Made by a program: the position numbers and the translations under genes. Positions 17,496 to 29,822 of a stretch of 64,000 bases of DNA are shown piece after piece; within the stretch, counting starts at the first letter, position 1, and the number at the start of each line of letters is the position of its first letter. Source of the DNA: Hyphomicrobiales bacterium (GTDB lineage: Bacteria; Pseudomonadota; Alphaproteobacteria; Rhizobiales; Rhizobiaceae); NCBI GenBank assembly GCA_900470155.1, contig UBZT01000009.1, forward strand, positions 372,001 to 436,000, in the 5' to 3' direction. Below the pieces are notes generated by a model. It searched no databases and was not told where the DNA came from. It saw nothing but the letters and a program-made list of their open reading frames with translations.

Positions 17496-19565
17496 ATGAC
17501 TGATTTTGACGGCATCGTCCCGGCGATCGCCGAGGCATTGCGCCAACGTGGCTATGACACGCTGACCCCCGTGCAGCTGGCGATGATCGATCCCGATCTC
17601 GAACGCTCGGATGCGCTGGTCTCCGCCCAGACAGGCTCTGGCAAGACGGTTGCCTTCGGCCTCGCACTCGCCCCGACCTTGCTCGGCACCGAGAATCGCT
17701 TCGGCCGCGCGGCCGCTCCTCTGGCTCTGTGCATCGCACCGACCCGCGAACTGGCCATGCAGGTCATGCGCGAACTGGAATGGCTGTTCGAAAAGACCGG
17801 AGCCGTGATCGCATCATGCGTCGGCGGCATGGATGTCCGCAATGAGCGCCGTGCTCTGGAGCGTGGCGCCCATATCGTTGTCGGAACGCCTGGCCGTCTG
17901 CGCGACCACATTACCCGCCGCGCGCTTGATTTGTCCGAACTGCGCGCCGTGGTTCTAGACGAAGCCGACGAAATGCTCGACCTCGGCTTCCGCGAAGACC
18001 TCGAATTCATCCTTGAAGCCTCGCCGGACGAACGCCGTACCCTGATGTTTTCGGCGACGGTTCCGCGCTCGATCGCGGACCTTGCCAAGAACTTCCAGCG
18101 CAATGCCAAGCGTATCGAGACCGTTTCGGAAAAGAAGCAGCACGTCGATATCGAATACCGCGCGCTGACGGTTGCCAATCCCGACCGCGAGAACGCCATC
18201 ATCAACGTGCTGCGCTTCTACGAGGCACGCAACACCATCGTGTTCTGCGCAACCCGCGCCGCCGTCAATCATCTGACCGCGCGCCTGCACAATCGCGGCT
18301 TCTCGGTCGTGGCGCTTTCTGGCGAGCTGTCGCAGAACGAACGTACTCATGCGCTCCAGGCCATGCGCGACGGCCGGGCCCGCGTCTGCATCGCGACTGA
18401 CGTCGCCGCCCGTGGTATCGACTTGCCCGGCCTCGAACTCGTCATCCATGCCGACCTGCCGAACAATTCCGAAACGCTTCTGCACCGTTCGGGCCGGACC
18501 GGCCGCGCCGGCAACAAGGGCGTCTCGGCCCTGATCGTGCCGGTCAGCGCCCGCCGCAAGGCCGAACGCCTGCTCGCCGGCGCCAATGTCCAGCCGAACT
18601 GGGCGCTTCCGCCATCGGCGGACGACGTTCTGGCGCGTGACGACGAGCGCCTGCTGGCCGACCCTGCGTTGGCCCAGGCGATCAACGAGGACGAAGCGCC
18701 GTTCATCGCAACCCTTCTTGCCCAGCATGGCGCCGAACAGGTCGCAGCCGCATTCCTTCGCCTGCAGCGCGGCAACCGCTCGGCACCCGAGGACCTTATC
18801 CCGGTTGCTTTGCAGGCAGAACGCAAGCGCCGCGAAGGCGAAACCTTCGAACCCCGCAACGCCGAAGTGCGTCCGCGCAGCGAATTCGGCCCGAGCGTGT
18901 GGTTTTCGCTATCGGTCGGTCGTCGCCAGAATGCCGAGCCGCGTTGGCTGATCCCGATGCTCTGCCGCAACGGCAACATCACCAAGAACGAAATCGGCGC
19001 CATCAAGATGCAGCCGGAAGAAACCTTCGTTGAAATTGCCCAGAGCAATCTCGACCAGTTCCTCTCGGCGCTTGGCCCCAACAAGGCACTTGAGCGCGGC
19101 ATCACCGTAACCCAGTTGCCTGGAATTCCGGACTTCTCGGCAGCCCCCAAGGAACGCGCAGCGCGTCCGCCACGCGAAGAAGGCGAACGCCAGTCCTATG
19201 GCGACAAGAAGACTTTCGCTGACAAGAAGCCATACGGCGATAAAAAGCCCTATGGTGACAAGAAGCCGTATGCCGCAAAGAGCGATAGCGGAGAGCGCAA
19301 GCCGTACAAGGACGACATGGCGCGCGCCGATGCCGATGTCTGGGGCGATGCACCGGCCAGGCCGAAACGTGACGACGCAGCCGCGGCCAAACCTGACTTC
19401 AAGAAGAAGCCAAAGAGCGCGTCCAACGCCTGGGATAAGCCGGCCAAGTCCGATTGGGCAGGCAAGCCCAAGGGTGACAAGCCCGCTTATGCCGCAAAGC
19501 CGAAGTTCGACGACCGAGGCCCTTCGGCTGGACCGAAGAAGAAGACCTTCAAGCCTAAGGGCTGA
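17496..19565 (+). CDS. DEAD-box ATP-dependent RNA helicase with basic C-terminal tail
   Basis: A 689-residue RNA helicase, probably acting in ribosome assembly or cold RNA remodelling. Motifs in order: Q motif TPVQLAMI, SAQTGSGKT, APTRELAMQ, TPGRL, VLDEADEMLD, MFSATVP, VAARGIDLPGL and HRSGRTGRAG. A DbpA-type RNA-binding domain lies about 450-540 (AIKMQPEETFVEIA). The last 120 residues are low-complexity and lysine-rich, with repeats of the unit KKPYGD at about 565-590. The ATG at 17496 is chosen because the Q motif follows 20 residues later; the frame extends upstream without homology. A terminator follows. Confidence 0.95.
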   Translation: MTDFDGIVPAIAEALRQRGYDTLTPVQLAMIDPDLERSDALVSAQTGSGKTVAFGLALAPTLLGTENRFGRAAAPLALCIAPTRELAMQVMRELEWLFEKTGAVIASCVGGMDVRNERRALERGAHIVVGTPGRLRDHITRRALDLSELRAVVLDEADEMLDLGFREDLEFILEASPDERRTLMFSATVPRSIADLAKNFQRNAKRIETVSEKKQHVDIEYRALTVANPDRENAIINVLRFYEARNTIVFCATRAAVNHLTARLHNRGFSVVALSGELSQNERTHALQAMRDGRARVCIATDVAARGIDLPGLELVIHADLPNNSETLLHRSGRTGRAGNKGVSALIVPVSARRKAERLLAGANVQPNWALPPSADDVLARDDERLLADPALAQAINEDEAPFIATLLAQHGAEQVAAAFLRLQRGNRSAPEDLIPVALQAERKRREGETFEPRNAEVRPRSEFGPSVWFSLSVGRRQNAEPRWLIPMLCRNGNITKNEIGAIKMQPEETFVEIAQSNLDQFLSALGPNKALERGITVTQLPGIPDFSAAPKERAARPPREEGERQSYGDKKTFADKKPYGDKKPYGDKKPYAAKSDSGERKPYKDDMARADADVWGDAPARPKRDDAAAAKPDFKKKPKSASNAWDKPAKSDWAGKPKGDKPAYAAKPKFDDRGPSAGPKKKTFKPKG

Positions 19566-19571
19566 ACGATC

Positions 19572-19597
19572 GATGGGGCAGCCTCTGCCCCATCTTT
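19572..19597 (+). terminator. Terminator after the helicase gene
   Basis: GATGGGGCAG at 19572-19581 pairs with CTGCCCCATC at 19585-19594 around CCT, followed by TTT. The stem is perfect; the T run is short. Confidence 0.75.
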
Positions 19598-19679
19598 GCC
19601 TGTTTGAGGCAGGGGCTTCGTCATCGATGGAACAAGCCCCGCCCCCGTGCATTGAGTGCGCGACGGGGAACAATTGCCA

Positions 19680-20576
19680 ATGGCCGCCAGCAACAGCGCT
19701 CGAAAACACACATCCACGGATGTCAGCGAATTCCTGACCGGATTGGCTCGGGGATTGGCAGGCGCATTGCTGTTTGCGCTGCCGATGCTGATGACCATGG
19801 AGATGTGGAACCTTGGCTTCTACATGGAGCGGACGCGTCTGCTCCTGCTCCTCGTCCTCAACATGCCGCTTCTCATCTTTCTTTCGCACCGGATCGGGTT
19901 CGAGCATACCAACTGCTGGAGCAGCAGCATTCGCGATGCCGTCGTGGCCTACGGCATGGGCATTGCGGCAAGTGCCACCCTCCTGTTGATCCTCGGCGTC
20001 ATCACGCCAGACATGGCGCCACGCCAATGGGTCGGCATGGTCGCCATCCAGGCAGTACCGGCAAGCATCGGCGCCCTGCTCGCACGCAGCCAGCTCGGCA
20101 TCGGCACGGACGACGAGGATGACGGTGACGATAATGATGGCGAAAAGGCTGGCGGCGCTGACGGTAACGTCGCGCAGGATGGCAGCAGCTATGCCGTCGA
20201 ACTCTCCATGATGGCGGTTGGCGCGCTGTTCCTGTCGCTCAACCTGGCCCCGACGGAGGAAATGATCCTGATCGCCTATAAGATGACGCCGTGGCACACG
20301 CTTGCCTTGGTGACCATTTCCATCGGCATGATGCACGGCTTCGTCTATGCGCTGTCGTTTCGCGGCGGCCACAGGCTGGAAAGCGGCGTGCCCGGTTGGC
20401 ACGCCCTCATCCGTTTCACCCTGCCCGGTTATCTCGTCGCCCTGTGCGTCAGCCTCTACACATTGTGGACATTCGAACGGCTGGACGACACGGGCATCAC
20501 CCAGATTGTTCTGATCGTCATCGTCCTGGGCTTTCCCGCGGCCATTGGTGCTGCGGCAGCCCGGCTGATTTTGTAG
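19680..20576 (+). CDS. TIGR02587-like integral membrane protein, unknown function
   Basis: A 298-residue protein with about eight hydrophobic helices, which I match to the uncharacterised TIGR02587 family. Recognisable parts are FLTGLARGLAGALLFALPM, TMEMWNLGFYM, FLSLNLAPTEEMILIAYKM and ISIGMMHGFVYALSF. Between helices there is an acidic loop (about 143-170) rich in Asp and Gly. Function is unknown. ATG 19680 has GGGGAA upstream and is preferred over an in-frame GTG at 19656. The next gene, a TIGR02588-like protein, begins 11 bp after the stop, so the two are an operon; I know this pair as conserved in other proteobacteria. Confidence 0.82.
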   Translation: MAASNSARKHTSTDVSEFLTGLARGLAGALLFALPMLMTMEMWNLGFYMERTRLLLLLVLNMPLLIFLSHRIGFEHTNCWSSSIRDAVVAYGMGIAASATLLLILGVITPDMAPRQWVGMVAIQAVPASIGALLARSQLGIGTDDEDDGDDNDGEKAGGADGNVAQDGSSYAVELSMMAVGALFLSLNLAPTEEMILIAYKMTPWHTLALVTISIGMMHGFVYALSFRGGHRLESGVPGWHALIRFTLPGYLVALCVSLYTLWTFERLDDTGITQIVLIVIVLGFPAAIGAAAARLIL

Positions 20577-20587
20577 GAAGATCGCCG

Positions 20588-21022
20588 ATGAAAAAAACCG
20601 AAAGCAAAACGGCGACGGCAGCAGGCAAACGGCTGAATACCGAGACACTCAAGCCGCACTGGATAGAGTGGCTGACCGGCGCTGTCTCTTCGCTCCTCAT
20701 CCTTCTGGTTGTCGGCTGGATCAGCTACGAAGCAGTCAATGGCACGGACAGTCCGGCCGAGCTGCAGGTCGACATCGTTTCGACGGAAAGAACGGATGCC
20801 GGGTGGCGGGTGCTCTTTGATCTGCGAAACAACGGCGAATCCACCGCTGCAGCGGTGGAGGTGCATGGCACCGTGTCTGAACAGGGTCGCCTTGTTGAGG
20901 AAGCCGCAGTCACAGTCGATTATGTCGCCGCGCGTTCAACTGCGCATGGTGCGTTGATATTCACCCAGAACCCGAACGACCGCGATTTCAAGATTCGCGC
21001 CGTCGGATTCACTGAGCCTTGA
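20588..21022 (+). CDS. TIGR02588-like single-span membrane protein, unknown function
   Basis: A 144-residue protein with a basic N-terminus, one membrane helix (about 27-46, LTGAVSSLLILLVVGWISY) and an outer domain of beta-strand character (VLFDLRNNGESTAAAVEVHGTV) that looks like an Ig-like or FxLYD-like fold. It matches the uncharacterised TIGR02588 family and is the usual partner of the upstream TIGR02587-like protein. The ATG has AGGAAGATCGCC upstream. It converges on the epimerase gene after 40 bp. Confidence 0.82.
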   Translation: MKKTESKTATAAGKRLNTETLKPHWIEWLTGAVSSLLILLVVGWISYEAVNGTDSPAELQVDIVSTERTDAGWRVLFDLRNNGESTAAAVEVHGTVSEQGRLVEEAAVTVDYVAARSTAHGALIFTQNPNDRDFKIRAVGFTEP

Positions 21023-21062
21023 GCCCTTCAGCCAGTGTCGAATGAAGCCAACCAGTGGGAGT

Positions 21063-22043
21063 TTACGCTGCCCGCCCGGCGGTAAATCGAAGCTGGTCCA
21101 ACATCCGGCCAACCCCTTCGGAAAGGGTGACCGATGGCAACAAGCCGTAGTGCTTCTGCATTGCCGTATCGCCGCAACGGTAAAAGACACCCTCGGGCTT
21201 GTCGGACAGACCGGAGACATTCGGCTGCCATCCGATCTGCTGCGCAACCTCCTCAGCAAGGGCGATGAAAGACGTTGCGATCCCGGTCGACAGGTTGAGG
21301 CTCGTCCCCGATGGCAACCGGTCCACGCTGCGCCAGACGAAATCCACGCAATCGGATATATGGATGAAATCACGGCATTGCAGCCCGGACCCCCAGACGA
21401 AAACCTCGTCCCTGCCCGCTTCAGCCATCAGCCGCTGGCAGATTGCCGGAAACGGATAGGCGAGATCCTGATCCTCGCCGTAGCCGCTGAAAGGGCGATA
21501 GGCGATTGCGCGGCCGCCATAACGCTCGACATAGAGCTTCATCAGGAATTCGCCGGTCAGCTTGGCCCATCCATAGCTGAGATCCGGAACTCCGAGTGCA
21601 TCCTCGAACGAGATCATCTCCTCACGCAGCCTTTGATGCCCGACGACCCGCTGATAACCGATCGAATAGGCGGCGCTCGAACTGAAGAAGACGACGCAGC
21701 CAGGTCGGGTGGCGGCGGCCCATTTCCACATCAAGGCATCAACAGCAAGGTCCTCGGCGACGCAGAGCGCTTGCGTCTCCATCATGATCCGTCCACCAAC
21801 AACGGCCGCGAGATGATAGACATAGTCAAAGTGCTCATCCGTGCGGGCAAAATAGTCACGGCAATCGGTAGCAACGAATGTGAAGCGGCCATTCGGTGGA
21901 TGCGGCCACCGTTCAGGAGGCAGCGCACCGGTTCCCGCAACCAGGTTGTCGACACAGACGACGTCCAGCCCCTCCGACAGGAGCCGTGCACAGATATGAC
22001 GTCCGACAAACCCGGCCCCACCGGTCACCAAAGCCCTGGTCAT
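21063..22043 (-). CDS. NAD-dependent nucleotide-sugar epimerase/dehydratase (extended SDR)
   Basis: The 326-residue protein is an extended short-chain dehydrogenase. The NAD site is ALVTGGAGFVGRHI at the start, the catalytic region has FFSSSAAY and SYGWAKLTGE (YxxxK), and VYHLAAVVGGR resembles GDP-fucose synthase-like and related epimerases. The exact sugar cannot be told. It starts 13 bp after the glycosyltransferase gene, in the same direction, with GAGGAGGGGGATG as the ribosome site. The pair probably makes or modifies a surface polysaccharide. The frame continues upstream to 22133 but that part lies in the preceding gene. Confidence 0.88.
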   Translation of the reverse strand: MTRALVTGGAGFVGRHICARLLSEGLDVVCVDNLVAGTGALPPERWPHPPNGRFTFVATDCRDYFARTDEHFDYVYHLAAVVGGRIMMETQALCVAEDLAVDALMWKWAAATRPGCVVFFSSSAAYSIGYQRVVGHQRLREEMISFEDALGVPDLSYGWAKLTGEFLMKLYVERYGGRAIAYRPFSGYGEDQDLAYPFPAICQRLMAEAGRDEVFVWGSGLQCRDFIHISDCVDFVWRSVDRLPSGTSLNLSTGIATSFIALAEEVAQQIGWQPNVSGLSDKPEGVFYRCGDTAMQKHYGLLPSVTLSEGVGRMLDQLRFTAGRAA

Positions 22044-22056
22044 GACATCCCCCTCC

Positions 22057-23268
22057 TCAGTGCACGGACAAATTGGCATTGCCTCTGTAGATATCGACGA
22101 TCCGCTGGCGCCATTCATCGTTCGATGGCGCAATGCGCTTCCCGTATTCGTAAGCTCCCTCGCTCAGGTTGCGAACGAGTGCGTCATTGTCCATCAGAGC
22201 GATCTTCTCGGCGAGCGAAGCGGCATTGCCGCTTTCGAACACCAAACCTGCTCCGTTGCGCGAAACCTCTTCGGCAATCAGAGCGTTGCTGCTGGCAATC
22301 ACCGGAATCCCGCTCATCACCGCTTCCGCCGCCACCAGGCCATAAGGCTCGGGCATGCGCGAAGGCATGATGAAGAATCGCGCCTCGGCCGCCATGCGGT
22401 CGACTTCGCTGTCTTCCAGCCAGCCCGGCACGTAGCAGTGTGGCAACGCAGCCTGCATCTCCTGCAGCAAGGGCCCGCGCCCGATCAACGTTGCCGCCCT
22501 GCCGGTGCTGTTCAATGCTTCGGCAAGCGTCCGCACGCCCTTTTCCCAGGTCATGCGCCCGAGAAAAAGCGCGCGGCTGTTTTCCCAGGCCCTCACAGGT
22601 CCGACCGTCAATGGTTTACAGGGCGTCCGCAGAGTCTGAAATCGGCTCAACGCTCCCCCGGTCAGATGAAACTCCATATTCTCATGCGCGAGGATCACCT
22701 CGACCCGCCCCCAGAATTCCTTGCCGGCCGCAGTCTGGGTCAACATCCGACCGACCCGCCAGAGTTTGTGCAGGTAGTTGCGCTTGTCGCAATTGCTCGT
22801 AATACACGCTGCCGACATCGGCTTGTGTTCGCAGACATCGCCGGTGTTGAAGTTGAGGTAGCCGCCATTCGGGCAACTGAGGAAGAAATCATGGGCCGTC
22901 ACGATGACCCGGCTGCCGTGTTTAGCCAGTGCGTGAAAGATCGACGGCGACAGGATCTGCGACCAGCCATGGACATGAACGACCGTCTTTTCCCCGCTGG
23001 CACCCAGGAGCCGATCAAGCGCCGCATAGGCCTGCCGATTGAAATTCCGGTCGACCACGTCACGCAGATGAACCCCGTCGCGAAGCGGTCTCTCTCCCAG
23101 CGCCTCGACCTTTGCCGCCGGAAAATTCCGCCGCACGCCCTCGCCATCGTCTCCGACAAGCACCGTGCAGTCGAGTCCGGCTGACAGGCCAGCCTCGATG
23201 CATTGCATCGCAACTTTGGTGGCGCCACCCAGGACCACGGACACATCATTGATCAGAATAAGCCGCAT
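22057..23268 (-). CDS. Glycosyltransferase family 4 protein
   Basis: A 403-residue cytoplasmic GT-B enzyme. The N-terminal domain starts RLILINDVSVVLGGATKVA; the C-terminal donor-binding domain has LFLGRMTWEKGVRTLAEAL and FIMPSRMPEPYGLVAAEAV, the GT4 nucleotide-sugar motif with its glutamates. A Cys-bearing insertion follows the HDFFLSCPNGGY segment and is seen in some family members. The ATG at 23268 starts the first Rossmann strand; the upstream frame to 23352 lacks homology. It is first in a two-gene operon with the epimerase. The AT-richer stretch at 23340-23430 probably holds its promoter. Substrate is unknown. Confidence 0.88.
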   Translation of the reverse strand: MRLILINDVSVVLGGATKVAMQCIEAGLSAGLDCTVLVGDDGEGVRRNFPAAKVEALGERPLRDGVHLRDVVDRNFNRQAYAALDRLLGASGEKTVVHVHGWSQILSPSIFHALAKHGSRVIVTAHDFFLSCPNGGYLNFNTGDVCEHKPMSAACITSNCDKRNYLHKLWRVGRMLTQTAAGKEFWGRVEVILAHENMEFHLTGGALSRFQTLRTPCKPLTVGPVRAWENSRALFLGRMTWEKGVRTLAEALNSTGRAATLIGRGPLLQEMQAALPHCYVPGWLEDSEVDRMAAEARFFIMPSRMPEPYGLVAAEAVMSGIPVIASSNALIAEEVSRNGAGLVFESGNAASLAEKIALMDNDALVRNLSEGAYEYGKRIAPSNDEWRQRIVDIYRGNANLSVH

Positions 23269-23461
23269 GACCCGCCGTGGTTCAAGAGAGGGGAAGCAAA
23301 CGAAGAAGAGAGCTTTCACTCCCCGGTGGAGCGCCCGTTTCCTCGTTTTCAAACCTGATTGACCTATATTTCAGGGGGGTATTTCAACTTATCCTTTTTC
23401 ACTAGACGAAGAGGTATTTTTCACCCCGCTGTCCGGTTCCCTTTGCCGCGGCGAGCCCTGT

Positions 23462-26502
<3,041 letters not shown>

Positions 26503-26587
26503 TCCACCAATCAAGCCTCAAGCAGTCAAAGTCAGATACCCAAAGGTCACAGTCCGGCCGTGTCGCAAGCAGTTGGCTCCCCGTCCC

Positions 26588-28036
26588 TTACAGATAGGGC
26601 GATCCAAGCCAGAGGAAACGTTCAAAGAGCCTGATCGCAAACGGTCTCGCTCGCAGTTCATCCAGCACAACCTCCTCGGCATCCTCCATGGCAGCGGCAA
26701 TCCGACCCTCGATCTCGCTTGCCACGTCCCTGTCGAAGATTTCCATGTCGATTTCGAAGTTCAGCCGAAGCGACCTCGAATCGAGATTGGAAGAACCGAC
26801 AAACACCCACTTGCCGTCGACCACTGCAAGCTTGGAATGATCGAAGGGACCGGCCGCCCGCAGAACCCGGCAGCCGTCCTTCAGCACCTGGTCGAACTGC
26901 GCCGTCATGGCGTAGCTGACGATCGCCAGATTGTTGCGCGAGGGAACGACGATATCGACCTGCACGCCGCGGCGTGCTGCGGTGGCGAGTGCGGAAATCA
27001 GCACGGCATCCGGCAAGAAATATGGCGACATGATCCGGATCGAGTGCTGCGCCACCGAAAACGCGCCGATCAGAATCTTGTGGTTGGTTTCCAGATGGGC
27101 ATCCGGGCCCGACACGATCAGCCGGGCAAAAGATGGTTCTCCCGCGACTGCGCCATCAAGCCCCAGCCGCCATTCCGCACCTTTCAGCACTTCTCTGGTT
27201 TCGAAATGCCAGTCTTCTGCTGCAACAGCCAGAATGTCGGCGACAACGGGGCCGCTGACCTTGAAATGTGTATCACGGGCGCTGTCCGGCCCGGTGAAGC
27301 CGGCGCGGATATTCATCCCGCCGATAAAAGCGGTTGTGCCATCGACAACCACGATCTTGCGATGTGTCCTGAGGTTGGCATAGGGCAGCCGAAGTCCCAT
27401 GATGACTTGGCCGTTGAAGGCAGCCACCGAGACGCCTGCTGCCTGCAGATAGCCGATGATGCTCGGCACGCTGTAGCGGGCACCGACGGCGTCGATCAGC
27501 ACACGCACGGCCACGCCGCGCCTGTGGGCTGCGATCAGGCAATCGGCAACCTTGAGGCCGATCTCGTCTCGATCGAAGATATAAGTTTCAAGAATGACGC
27601 TGCGTTCGGCCCCGGCAATTGCATTGCAGATCGACGAATAGGTTTCCTCACCCGTTCCAAGCATCGTGATGCGATTGCCCGATGACAACGGATGGCGCGC
27701 CACTCGGTCGCCCAGCGTCTTGAGCGATGCCATCTGGGCACCGAAATGCGCCGCGATCACGTCACCCGCGACACCGTAGGAGGAGATGCTGCGCCACAGT
27801 TCATCAAGGCGCAGCGCGCGTCGCGAGATCAATGAGGCGCGTCGAATACGATTGATGCCAGCCACGGCATAGATCATCGCCCCGACCAATGGCGACAGCA
27901 CGATGACCCCCACCCAGCCGAGGGCCGAACGAACTTCCCGCTTTGTCATCGTCGCATGCACGGCCGCCACTGTGCCGAGAATGATCGACAGCGTGAAAAG
28001 CACATGGGGCCAGTAAGTCGTAAGAATATCAATCAT
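26588..28036 (-). CDS. cls: Cardiolipin synthase (phospholipase D superfamily)
   Basis: It condenses two phosphatidylglycerol molecules into cardiolipin at the inner membrane. The 482-residue protein has two N-terminal helices (about 5-25 and 38-58) and two HxK(x)4D sites: THRKIVVVDGTTAFIGGMN near 225 and HSKLAVVDGKWVFVGSSN near 405. This order and length fit bacterial ClsA/Cls. It lies 66 bp after recN and 85 bp before the EEP gene, all on the minus strand. Confidence 0.93.
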   Translation of the reverse strand: MIDILTTYWPHVLFTLSIILGTVAAVHATMTKREVRSALGWVGVIVLSPLVGAMIYAVAGINRIRRASLISRRALRLDELWRSISSYGVAGDVIAAHFGAQMASLKTLGDRVARHPLSSGNRITMLGTGEETYSSICNAIAGAERSVILETYIFDRDEIGLKVADCLIAAHRRGVAVRVLIDAVGARYSVPSIIGYLQAAGVSVAAFNGQVIMGLRLPYANLRTHRKIVVVDGTTAFIGGMNIRAGFTGPDSARDTHFKVSGPVVADILAVAAEDWHFETREVLKGAEWRLGLDGAVAGEPSFARLIVSGPDAHLETNHKILIGAFSVAQHSIRIMSPYFLPDAVLISALATAARRGVQVDIVVPSRNNLAIVSYAMTAQFDQVLKDGCRVLRAAGPFDHSKLAVVDGKWVFVGSSNLDSRSLRLNFEIDMEIFDRDVASEIEGRIAAAMEDAEEVVLDELRARPFAIRLFERFLWLGSPYL

Positions 28037-28102
28037 GGTTGCCGGAGCGAAACAGGTTTCCCACCCGAATGCAACGGCAATCGATAGCCCTCAACGGCCT
28101 GC

Positions 28103-29776
28103 TCAGGCCTCACCCGCCAGAAGCTTGGCCGCCGCCGCCCGGGCCTCGTCAGTGATCGACGCGCCGGCCAGCATGCGGGCGATTTCTTCCTTGCGATGAT
28201 CCGGCTCCATGATCGCCACCCGCGTCGCGATCTTGTCGCCGGCATCGCCCGCCGGTCCCTTGGAGATCAGGAAATGCGTCGCGGCGCGTGCGGCCACTTG
28301 CGGTGCATGGGTCACGGACAGCACCTGGACCTTGCTCGACAGCCGCTTCAGCCGCTGGCCGATGGCATCGGCCACCGCACCACCCACGCCCGTGTCGATT
28401 TCATCGAAGACCAGCGTCGGTGCAGAACCGCGGTCTGCCAGCGCAACCTTGAGCGCCAGCAGGAAACGGGACAGTTCACCGCCCGAGGCCACCTTCATGA
28501 TCGGACCCGGTCGCGTGCCTGGATTGGTCTGCACGTGGAATTCGACCGTATCGATGCCCTCGGCTGTCGCGGCTTGTGGGTCGCTGGCCACTTCCACCAT
28601 AAATTTGGCCCGCTCCAGCTTGAGCGCCGGCAACTCCTCCATGACAGTTTCGGCGAGTGCCACGGCCGCATGATGCCGCTTGGAGGAGAGCAGGACTGCC
28701 AGATGGTCGTAATGCGCCCGGGTCTCGGTCACAGCGGCTTCAAGCTGCCCAAGGCGCTCTTCACCGGCATCCAGATCGGCAAGGTCGACAACCATCTTTT
28801 CGGCCAGCGCCGGTAGACCGGTAACGGCCACTGAATATTTCCGGGCGGCGGCGCGCAAGGCGAAAAGCCGTTCTTCGACCCGCTCAAGCTCGCGCGGATC
28901 AAATTCCGTCCGCCGCAATGCAGCCTCAACCTCCATCTGCGCGCTCGAGAGCGTGTCGAGGGCCGAGCCGAGAAGCTGTACCGTTTCTTCCAGAAGCCCT
29001 GGCGCCTCATGGCTCTTGCGCTCGAGCTTGCGCATTAACGACGCGATATGCGGGACTGGCGATGCATTGCCATTGAGAAATTCCGAGGCCTCGGAAATGT
29101 CGCCGGCAATGCGCTCGGACTTCTGCATCCGTGAGCGGCGCTCTGCCAGATCGTCCTCTTCGCCATCCTGTGGCGACAAGGTCTCCAGTTCCTCGACCGA
29201 GGCACGCAGATAGTCGGCCTCGCGCGCCGCCGCCTCGACCTTGGCCTTGTGGGTCTTGAAGCTACGCTCTGCCTCGCGCCAGCGCCGATAGCTTTCACCG
29301 AGGGTGACAGCTTCATCGGACAGGCCGGCAAAGGCATCAAGCAACATACGGTGCGCATCGGTATCGATCAGGGCGCGGTCGTCATGCTGGCCGTGTATCT
29401 CGACCAGCAATTGGCCGGCCTGGCGCATCAGTTGAACGCTAACCGCCTGGTCGTTGATAAAAGCGCGGGTGCGGCCATCGGCTGACTGGATCCGACGGAA
29501 GATGAGATCGCCATCGTCATCGACGCCATTGCCACGCAAAAGCGTTCGGGATGGATGGCTGCCGCCGACGTCAAAGACCGCAGTGACCTGCCCTTTGTCT
29601 TCGCCATGACGCACTAGCGAACCGTCGCCTCGCCCGCCAAGAGCGAGCGACAGGCTATCCAGAAGGATCGATTTGCCGGCGCCTGTCTCACCTGTCAGAA
29701 CCGATAGGCCTGCCTCGAAGGCAAGATCCAACCGCTCGATCAGAACGATATCCCGGATCGATAACTGGACCAGCAT
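28103..29776 (-). CDS. recN: DNA repair protein RecN
   Basis: An SMC-like ATPase for double-strand break repair. The 557-residue protein has Walker A GETGAGKS near residue 30, central coiled-coil regions (about 150-350), the signature SGGELSRFLLALK and Walker B LVFDEIDTGVGG. Length is normal. It starts 46 bp after bamD on the same strand, as in many alphaproteobacteria. Confidence 0.97.
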   Translation of the reverse strand: MLVQLSIRDIVLIERLDLAFEAGLSVLTGETGAGKSILLDSLSLALGGRGDGSLVRHGEDKGQVTAVFDVGGSHPSRTLLRGNGVDDDGDLIFRRIQSADGRTRAFINDQAVSVQLMRQAGQLLVEIHGQHDDRALIDTDAHRMLLDAFAGLSDEAVTLGESYRRWREAERSFKTHKAKVEAAAREADYLRASVEELETLSPQDGEEDDLAERRSRMQKSERIAGDISEASEFLNGNASPVPHIASLMRKLERKSHEAPGLLEETVQLLGSALDTLSSAQMEVEAALRRTEFDPRELERVEERLFALRAAARKYSVAVTGLPALAEKMVVDLADLDAGEERLGQLEAAVTETRAHYDHLAVLLSSKRHHAAVALAETVMEELPALKLERAKFMVEVASDPQAATAEGIDTVEFHVQTNPGTRPGPIMKVASGGELSRFLLALKVALADRGSAPTLVFDEIDTGVGGAVADAIGQRLKRLSSKVQVLSVTHAPQVAARAATHFLISKGPAGDAGDKIATRVAIMEPDHRKEEIARMLAGASITDEARAAAAKLLAGEA

Positions 29777-29822
29777 GGGCTCAAGATCTCACTTGACGGA
29801 CGGTGGCAACAGGAAATGGTTC

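Noticed and set aside
18909..20648. A 579-codon minus-strand frame across the helicase end and membrane-protein gene
   Set aside because: It crosses two well-supported genes and their terminator and shows no domain.
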